From: Dehalococcoidia bacterium
GTDB lineage: Bacteria > Chloroflexota > Dehalococcoidia > JACPQF01
NCBI GenBank assembly: GCA_030650265.1
Contig: JAUSEJ010000591.1
Span: 1-10,444, forward strand
DNA: 10,444 nucleotides
Direction of reading: 5' to 3'
The notes under the pieces were generated by a model. It saw nothing but the letters and a program-made list of their open reading frames with translations, was not told the origin of the DNA and searched no databases. Made by a program: the position numbers and the translations under genes. Positions 5,447 to 10,444 of the stretch are shown here, in pieces. Numbering within the stretch: the stretch's first letter is position 1; each line of letters starts with the position of its first letter.

Positions 5447-6388
5447 ATGATCGAAGTCGAAAATCTAACCAAGTACTATGGGCCGAAGGCGGCGCTGGTC
5501 GACGTGAGCTTCTCTGTCAAGAAAGGTGAGATTGTCGGCCTTCTCGGTCCGAACGCGGCTGGGAAGACGACGGCTATGCGCATCATAACCGGCTTTATGC
5601 CTCCCACAAGCGGCAGGGCCCGGGTCGCTGGCTACGACGTGGTGGAGAAGTCTCTTGAGGTGCGGAAGCGCATTGGCTACATGCCCGAGATGACCCCTCT
5701 CTACACCGACATGTCGGTGCGGGAGTACCTCAGTTTCATGGGTCGGATCAAAGGGGTCGAACGCGGCTTGATTCGGGAGCGGGTGGACGCAACCATGAGG
5801 AAGACGGCCCTGACGGACGTCTCGAACACCATCGTTGGTAGATTATCCAAGGGCTACCGGCAACGCGTGGGCCTGGCGCAGGCAATGATTCACAACCCTG
5901 ATGTGTTGATCCTTGATGAACCCACAGCGGGCTTCGATCCCAAGCAGCAAGCGGAAGCACGGCTCCTGATAAAGAGCCTCGCCGGCGAGCACACCGTTAT
6001 CCTCAGCACTCACATTCTGACCGACGTGAGCATCATGTGCAGCCGCGTGATCATTATAGACCAGGGTAAGATCGCCGCCGAGGATACACCGGAAAATCTT
6101 ACGAGGAAACTCAAGGGTGCTGACAGGATCCAACTTCTGATTCGCGGTCCGGAACGTGAAGTAAAAATGAAGCTGGCGGCTGTCGAGAAGGTGACCAAGG
6201 TTGAAGCCAAGACGCAAAAAGGCGGCTTGAGCAGCTACGCCGTGGATTGCCAATTGGGCGCCGATGTCCGGGAGAAACTCGCTTCAACGGTGGTTGCCGG
6301 TGGCTGGGGACTGGTGGAGTTGCGGCGCGAAGTCATGAGTCTCGAGGACATATTCCTCCAGTTGACCACAGAGGAGGCACACGTATGA
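5447..6388 (+). CDS. ABC transporter ATP-binding protein, GldA-like
   Basis: This 313-aa cytoplasmic ATPase subunit of an ABC-2 type exporter drives transport by ATP hydrolysis. Visible motifs are Walker A GPNAAGKTT (34-42, Ala replacing the common Gly at position four), the YMPEMTPLY segment (78-86) where the Q-loop Gln is replaced by Glu as is usual in GldA-like proteins, signature LSKGYRQRV (133-141), Walker B VLILDEP (153-159) and switch His189 in ILSTHI. A C-terminal extension of about 90 residues follows the nucleotide-binding domain, as in other ABC-2 ATPases. The ATG at 5447 gives a canonical N-terminus (MIEVENLTKYYG). Its Shine-Dalgarno is weak: AAGGA lies about 12 bases upstream. 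The stop overlaps the permease start as ATGA. The substrate is unknown. Confidence 0.93.
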   Translation: MIEVENLTKYYGPKAALVDVSFSVKKGEIVGLLGPNAAGKTTAMRIITGFMPPTSGRARVAGYDVVEKSLEVRKRIGYMPEMTPLYTDMSVREYLSFMGRIKGVERGLIRERVDATMRKTALTDVSNTIVGRLSKGYRQRVGLAQAMIHNPDVLILDEPTAGFDPKQQAEARLLIKSLAGEHTVILSTHILTDVSIMCSRVIIIDQGKIAAEDTPENLTRKLKGADRIQLLIRGPEREVKMKLAAVEKVTKVEAKTQKGGLSSYAVDCQLGADVREKLASTVVAGGWGLVELRREVMSLEDIFLQLTTEEAHV

Positions 6389-7095
6389 GAAACACTCTTG
6401 TTTTAACCGGCAAGGAACTGAGGTCATATTTCGTCTCTCCCGTCGCCTACGTGGTAATGGCCGCCTTCCTCGTGATTAACGGCTATTTCTTTGCCACCAT
6501 GATCTTCTTCTCCCAAGAATCATCGCTACGTTACCTTTTCAGTGACATGAGCATCGTCCTGTTGCTCCTCACGCCAATCATGACCATGCGTTTGCTGTCT
6601 GAAGAGAAGAAGACTGGCACCATCGAACTGCTTCTCACCTCACCGATGCGGGATGGTGAAGTGGTCATCGGCAAATTCCTCGCCTCCTTTGTCTTTCTGG
6701 GAGTCATGCTAGCTCTGACTGGCTACTATTCCTTGTTGATCGTGGCTTTTGGCAAGCCGGACTGGGGGCCTATTCTCAGTGGTTACCTTGGTGTGGTGCT
6801 GCTTGGCGCCAGCTTTCTGTCCATTGGGCTGCTCACCTCTTCTTTGACCCAGAATCAAATCGTAGCTGCCGTGTTGAGCTTCGCTGTGTTAATGGTCTTG
6901 TGGCTAATAACCTGGGTAGGGGACTTCGCCGGACCGCAGTTTAAAGACATAATCGCCTACATTGGACTGATGGATCATTTCGATGACTTCACCAAAGGAG
7001 TGATAAACCTTAAGGACGTTGTCTTCTATTGCAGCGTCGTTGCGATATCTCTTCTCGTCACCGTGAGAGTCCTCGAATCGAGGAGGTGGAAGTAG
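6385..7095 (+). CDS. ABC-2 type permease, GldF-like
   Basis: This 236-aa integral membrane protein has about six hydrophobic segments, near residues 19-42, 53-70, 98-121, 130-152, 157-177 and 210-229. The conserved cytoplasmic stretch RLLSEEKKTGTIELLLTSP (69-87) is the hallmark of the GldF-type ABC-2 permease family. It starts at ATG 6385, four bases into an ATGA overlap with the ATPase stop and seven bases after GGAGG. The frame runs on upstream but there only shadows the ATPase gene. It pairs with the preceding ATPase to form the transport channel. GldF is best known from Bacteroidetes gliding, but homologues with the same neighbours occur in non-gliding bacteria, so gliding should not be inferred. 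Confidence 0.92.
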   Translation: MRNTLVLTGKELRSYFVSPVAYVVMAAFLVINGYFFATMIFFSQESSLRYLFSDMSIVLLLLTPIMTMRLLSEEKKTGTIELLLTSPMRDGEVVIGKFLASFVFLGVMLALTGYYSLLIVAFGKPDWGPILSGYLGVVLLGASFLSIGLLTSSLTQNQIVAAVLSFAVLMVLWLITWVGDFAGPQFKDIIAYIGLMDHFDDFTKGVINLKDVVFYCSVVAISLLVTVRVLESRRWK

Positions 7096-8636
7096 TGCAA
7101 AAGTGGATTGATGAGTTAAGCTTACCGGCCGGCTTTGGCGGCCTGGTCGTTCTGGCAGGGGCAATCGGCTATTATTTCCTCAATACAAGTTTTGACTGGA
7201 CAGTGGGCGCCCTTTTCATCTTGGGGTTATTGCTTCTCGCGGTGTTCTTCTATGGCAACTCCGTGGCAATCAGACGCAGCGTTGGCACCCGCCAGCTCCG
7301 GTATGGCACAAACGCCATAATAATGGTGGCGGCCTTGTTCGGCATTCTGATACTGGTAAACGTATTTGTGGCCCGAAACGCCAAGCAATGGGACACGACG
7401 GCAGCGGGAGAATTCTCCTTGTCCGCGGAGTCCCTGAGAGCTCTGGCTAACATCAAGGACCCTATCCACGTGATCGGTTTCTTTAGCACAGGAGACGCCA
7501 GCCAGCAGAAAGCCAAGGACCTGCTGCAGCAGTACGAAGTAAAGAGCTCCAAGATCAGCCACGAGTTCATCGACCCTGATGTCAGGCCTGCCGAGGCGCA
7601 GAGATATGAGATCAGAGACTATGGCACGATGGTGTTCCTGCGTGGAGCACGCCGTCAAGATGTTACCACCCTCGACGAGAGCAGTATTACCAGCGCTTTC
7701 GTGAGAGTGACCGCCGACAAGGCGATAAGAGTGGCCTTTCTTACAGGCCACGGCGAGAAAGCCATCACCACAGCCGATCGGACCGGTTACATGCAGTTAA
7801 AGACTTTCCTCGAGCAGAACAACTACCAGGTCGATCCGATTAACTTGACGATTAGCCCGACCATACCGTCCGATATCGCCGTGCTGATAGTGGCCGGACC
7901 CCGCACGTCGCTCCTCGATCCGGAGAAGGAATCTATCAAGAGCTATCTCGCGGGCGGGGGACGAATGCTCCTCATGGGCGATCCGGGTGTCGATGGTACC
8001 CTCAACGATGTTATCTCCAAGTGGGGAGTATCGGTCGGCACAGGTGTTGCCATCGACCCGCGCATCTCGGCCCCGGGGGACCTGAGCACGGTCATAGTGC
8101 AGAACTATCTCTGGAGTCCGATCACCAAAGACATGGATGGCATGACCGTTCTGCCCCTCGCTACTAACGTCACCAAGCAACTACCGGCGCCGCAAGGAAT
8201 CTGGTACGACACGCTCCTTGAGACAACGGACTCAGGCTGGGTCGAGATGGACACAAAAGAGGCCAATTACGATCAAGGAGTCGACATCAAGGGCCCGGTC
8301 GCCATGGGAGTGGCCGTCACAGAGCAGACACCGGCATTGCCGGGAACGTCGCCGTCTGCCGCGACCAACGATCATCCCAGGCTGGTAGTCTTCGGCGATT
8401 CAGATTTCGTTGCCAATGGCTTTATCGGGTATGGCGCCAACGTCGACCTGTTCCTAAACTCTGTCAACTGGCTAGCACTAGCCGATCAAGAGATCGCCAT
8501 CAAGGCGAAGCCAATGACTGACAAGTCGATGACGCTCAGTAGTGGCGAAGGTAGCTTCATTCTGCTCACCAGCGCTGCCCTTCTTCCTGGCATCGTTCTC
8601 GCCGCCGGCGCTGCGGTGTGGTGGAGGAGGAGGTAG
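7095..8636 (+). CDS. GldG-like ABC transporter auxiliary membrane protein
   Basis: This 513-aa protein resembles the auxiliary component of the Gld-type ABC system. It has three N-terminal hydrophobic segments (about 14-29, 36-53 and 71-91), a large predicted extracytoplasmic region and one C-terminal segment (about 488-509) ending in a basic WWRRR tail. Within the soluble part, DPIHVIGFF, VRVAFLTGHGEK-type and VVFGDSDFVANGF stretches match the GldG / DUF7088-like substrate-binding-type fold. GTG 7095-7097 is chosen because AGGAGGT lies seven bases upstream; this start overlaps the permease stop by one base (TAGTG). A GTG three codons earlier is a less likely alternative. Its partner role is inferred from the operon and the bound substrate is unknown. 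Confidence 0.87.
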   Translation: MQKWIDELSLPAGFGGLVVLAGAIGYYFLNTSFDWTVGALFILGLLLLAVFFYGNSVAIRRSVGTRQLRYGTNAIIMVAALFGILILVNVFVARNAKQWDTTAAGEFSLSAESLRALANIKDPIHVIGFFSTGDASQQKAKDLLQQYEVKSSKISHEFIDPDVRPAEAQRYEIRDYGTMVFLRGARRQDVTTLDESSITSAFVRVTADKAIRVAFLTGHGEKAITTADRTGYMQLKTFLEQNNYQVDPINLTISPTIPSDIAVLIVAGPRTSLLDPEKESIKSYLAGGGRMLLMGDPGVDGTLNDVISKWGVSVGTGVAIDPRISAPGDLSTVIVQNYLWSPITKDMDGMTVLPLATNVTKQLPAPQGIWYDTLLETTDSGWVEMDTKEANYDQGVDIKGPVAMGVAVTEQTPALPGTSPSAATNDHPRLVVFGDSDFVANGFIGYGANVDLFLNSVNWLALADQEIAIKAKPMTDKSMTLSSGEGSFILLTSAALLPGIVLAAGAAVWWRRR

Positions 8637-8638
8637 CG

Positions 8639-9220
8639 ATGAGCTATCGTACAACAGTAGTCCTTGTCGCTCTTTTGGCCATTGCCGCCGGCTATATGTA
8701 TTTCTTTACCCCCAAGGAGAAGGAGCCGGAGTTTGCGGACTATGGCGACCTGAGCGTGCTAAGAATGGAGGTCGGGACCATGCGCTCGCTTGAGGTCAGG
8801 CGCGGCGACAGCGTGGTTTCCGTCAAGAGGAATCCGCAGGGAGGCTGGGATCTGGTGGCGCCCCAACAGGCCGAGGGCGACCAGCCCCGCATCGCCAATG
8901 TAATGGAGACCCTTTCATTCCTGTCGGCCAGCCGGGTTCTTACGACCGGGGTCAGCAATCTAATTGACTTTGGCCTGGATAAGCCGGATACGCAGGTTAC
9001 TATTGGCATTGGCAGCGCCGAATTCATTCAGTTGTTCATCGGTAGCCCGAATCCCAGTGCCTCTAGCTACTACGTGAAGAAATCGGGAAGCGACAGCGTC
9101 TTTCTGGTTGACGCCTATAGCATGAATCTGCTCAAAACCCTTATCAATCCGTTGCCAATTGCCCAACCGACGCCCACGCCTGAGCCGGGCGGGTTCCCGA
9201 CACCGCCTACGGGGAGCTAG
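8639..9220 (+). CDS. DUF4340-domain membrane-anchored protein
   Basis: This 193-aa protein has one N-terminal transmembrane or signal-anchor segment (about residues 6-23) and then an extracytoplasmic DUF4340 domain. Repeating patterns of that family are visible: LSVLRMEVGTMRSLEVRRGD, GGWDLVAPQQAEGDQPRI, FGLDKPDTQVTIGI and ASSYYVKKSGSDSVFLVDA. DUF4340 proteins typically follow gldG-like genes and are thought to be part of the same export complex; their biochemical role is not established. The C-terminus is a Pro/Thr-rich tail (PTPTPEPGGFPTPPTGS), probably flexible. ATG 8639 follows a GGAGGAGGAGG run and is two bases after the gldG-like stop. It is shorter than many DUF4340 proteins, which often hold two repeats. 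Confidence 0.85.
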   Translation: MSYRTTVVLVALLAIAAGYMYFFTPKEKEPEFADYGDLSVLRMEVGTMRSLEVRRGDSVVSVKRNPQGGWDLVAPQQAEGDQPRIANVMETLSFLSASRVLTTGVSNLIDFGLDKPDTQVTIGIGSAEFIQLFIGSPNPSASSYYVKKSGSDSVFLVDAYSMNLLKTLINPLPIAQPTPTPEPGGFPTPPTGS

Positions 9221-9248
9221 GTCGGCAAACGAGTCAATATGGTCTACC

Positions 9249-9282
9249 GTAAGGGCGTCCTTCCAGAGAAGGACGCCCTTAC
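9249..9282. terminator. Perfect 15-bp-stem hairpin between convergent genes
   Basis: GTAAGGGCGTCCTTC (9249-9263) and its exact complement (9268-9282) flank a CAGA loop. The position, between the convergent DUF4340 and MBL genes, fits a bidirectional transcription terminator. Neither strand shows a run of T after the stem, so it is not a canonical intrinsic terminator. It may act as an RNA 3'-end stabiliser or be a dispersed palindromic element. Confidence 0.6.
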
Positions 9283-9352
9283 ACTACTCTGCCGCAGAAA
9301 GACGAATCCTTCTTTGAAAGACGCTCCCCTGGGCCACGGACCCTTCGCTCCC

Positions 9353-9402
9353 CTCAGGGTGACAGGAATAACAAACGGGACTCAGGGTGACAGAAGGGTG
9401 AC
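9353..9402. repeat. CTCAGGGTGACAG direct repeats
   Basis: The 13-mer CTCAGGGTGACAG occurs at 9353-9365 and at 9381-9393, 28 bp apart. The shorter core AGGGTGAC occurs a third time at 9395-9402. The preceding CCCTTCGCTCCCCT gives the first copy the look of the dispersed CCCTTCGCTC...CTCAGGGTGACA intergenic element I know from many environmental genomes. Two or three copies with no conserved spacer do not make a CRISPR array. Confidence 0.7.
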
Positions 9403-9413
9403 CGAGCTTTGCC

Positions 9414-10244
9414 TTATTTCGCCTCGATGATCCGATAGTTTGGCCCGGCCTTCTCCACCCGGCCGACGAGCGGTTGATGTACGGCTATCACCAGAGCGTT
9501 TCGCTCGATAGCCCAGTCCATCAATCTTCTCTTCGTTTCCAGCGATACCAGAGGCTCGAGGTCGAAGGAGGAGACCCAGGCCAATCTCTCCAACTGGACC
9601 TTGTATTGGGCGATGTCGCCCACGAAGATCGCTGTCTCCCCCTGAGACTCGACGATAACGCTTTGATGAAACCGCGTATGGCCCGGGCTGAGGATACAGC
9701 GCACCTCAGGAGTTACCCTGGTGTCGCCCTCGATCAGCCGGAGTTGGCCGCTGTCTAGAAGGGGTAGGAAATTCTCCGAAAGATAAGTAGCTCTGGTTCG
9801 CTCGTTGGGATGCGTGGCGTCTTCCCACTCTCCCTTCTGGATCCAGTACTCCGCGCGGGGAAATGTAGGCACCGGAGCCCCATCGCTCAACCTCGTATTG
9901 CTGCCGCAATGGTCGGCGTGCAAATGGGTATTGATCACGATGTCCACGTCATCCGGGTAGACCCCGTGGAGAGCCAGGTCCTCAACCAGACTCCGTTCTC
10001 GCTGGATGCCAAATAGCTCTACATGTCTGGGCGACATCTTCGAGCCATATCCGGTCTCGACCAGAATGGTTTTGCCGCCGGACCGGATGACCAGGCTTTG
10101 CAAGTAAAGTGGGATGCGGTTCAGCGGATCGGCCTTCACCTCTCGCTCCCAGAGGACCTTGGGCACGACACCGAAAACGGCGCCCCCGTCCATCATGAAC
10201 AGCCCGTCGCTGACGACTTCTAATTCAACGTTGCCAAGGAGCAT
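9414..10244 (-). CDS. MBL-fold metallo-hydrolase
   Basis: This 276-aa metallo-beta-lactamase-fold hydrolase probably has a di-zinc (or other di-metal) centre. All usual ligands are visible: HLHADH at 107-112 (His107, His109, Asp111, His112), His189 in SPGHT, Asp210 in FVGDIAQ and His256 in AVHQP. The N-terminal VSDGLFMMDGGAVFGVVP (11-28) is typical of the subgroup that includes quorum-quenching lactonase-like and related uncharacterised hydrolases; the substrate cannot be told from sequence. ATG 10244-10242 is chosen because GGAGGT lies six bases upstream and the product begins as the family does. An open frame reaches further upstream but has no family-like sequence. It converges with the exporter operon and has its own promoter. 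Confidence 0.88.
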   Translation of the reverse strand: MLLGNVELEVVSDGLFMMDGGAVFGVVPKVLWEREVKADPLNRIPLYLQSLVIRSGGKTILVETGYGSKMSPRHVELFGIQRERSLVEDLALHGVYPDDVDIVINTHLHADHCGSNTRLSDGAPVPTFPRAEYWIQKGEWEDATHPNERTRATYLSENFLPLLDSGQLRLIEGDTRVTPEVRCILSPGHTRFHQSVIVESQGETAIFVGDIAQYKVQLERLAWVSSFDLEPLVSLETKRRLMDWAIERNALVIAVHQPLVGRVEKAGPNYRIIEAK

Positions 10245-10298
10245 GCCTTGACCTCCAGCTTTTATCGCCACAACTTCCCTTTCAAGGACCATGCCATC

Positions 10299-10328
10299 AT
10301 TATATGGCAAGGCCAATTGCCCGTCCAA
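10299..10328 (-). promoter_or_regulatory. Candidate promoter for the MBL-fold hydrolase
   Basis: On the minus strand, TTGGAC (10328-10323) is 18 bp upstream of a perfect TATAAT (10304-10299). The start would be near 10292, leaving a leader of about 48 nt. A second TATAAT at 10386-10381 lacks a good -35 box. The rest of the right edge to 10444 shows nothing else I can support. Confidence 0.5.
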
Positions 10329-10444
10329 CAACGTGTAAATGAGATCTGATGAAGTTGGAGCGGTAAATACGTTGGCTGAAATTATAGACACGACCTGGCA
10401 GTAGTGATATACTGGCACCCGAAAGTTTGCCGAATCAATTGCAG

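Noticed and set aside
9353..9402. CRISPR array
   Set aside because: There are only two full 13-bp copies, repeats are too short, spacing is irregular and no cas gene is present.
10245..10418. N-terminal extension of the MBL-fold protein
   Set aside because: The frame is open upstream, but the GGAGGT site and family alignment place the start at 10244, and the promoter lies inside the proposed extension.

Overview
The window looks like chromosomal DNA from an uncultured anaerobic bacterium. Several traits fit Chloroflexota: moderately GC-rich genes, an archaeal-like dUTPase, a Gld-type ABC export operon with a DUF4340 protein, and a CbbO/NorD-type VWA protein. The phylum is an inference from gene types, because no rRNA or tRNA is present. 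About a dozen genes lie on both strands with short intergenic gaps. No transposase, CRISPR array, tRNA or rRNA was seen.

Left part, minus strand (about 208-3987). A HicB-family antitoxin gene is broken by a one-base frameshift. Next is a long VWA-domain protein of the NorD/CbbO family (773 aa) with no MoxR/NorQ ATPase partner in view. After that comes an MNT nucleotidyltransferase / HEPN pair with its own good promoter. MNT is intact, but the HEPN gene carries an in-frame TAG at codon 66, followed by 73 further codons that still read as HEPN-family protein. So two toxin-antitoxin-type loci, one on each side of the VWA gene, each carry a one-base lesion.

Middle, plus strand (4017-5279). A strong sigma70-type promoter drives moaD, moaE and a dUTPase-like gene. 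These are tightly packed: moaE starts on GTG just after the moaD stop, and the dUTPase reading frame is open back into the end of moaE. The first two encode the two subunits of molybdopterin synthase. The third is a nucleotide-pool sanitation enzyme with no obvious pathway link to them.

Right-centre, plus strand (5370-9220). A promoter precedes four coupled genes: an ABC ATPase, an ABC-2 permease, a GldG-like auxiliary protein and a DUF4340 membrane-anchored protein. Start and stop codons overlap (ATGA, TAGTG) or lie 2 bp apart. Together they make a GldA-GldF-GldG-type exporter of unknown substrate.

Right end. A perfect 15-bp-stem hairpin and a repeated CTCAGGGTGACAG element separate this operon from a convergent minus-strand MBL-fold hydrolase with a complete di-metal ligand set and its own promoter.

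The most notable points are the amber-interrupted HEPN gene beside an intact MNT, the frameshifted HicB, the HQAAH (not HExxH) zincin-like site in the VWA protein, and the hairpin plus repeat cluster at 9249-9402. I did not find a convincing new multi-gene system.
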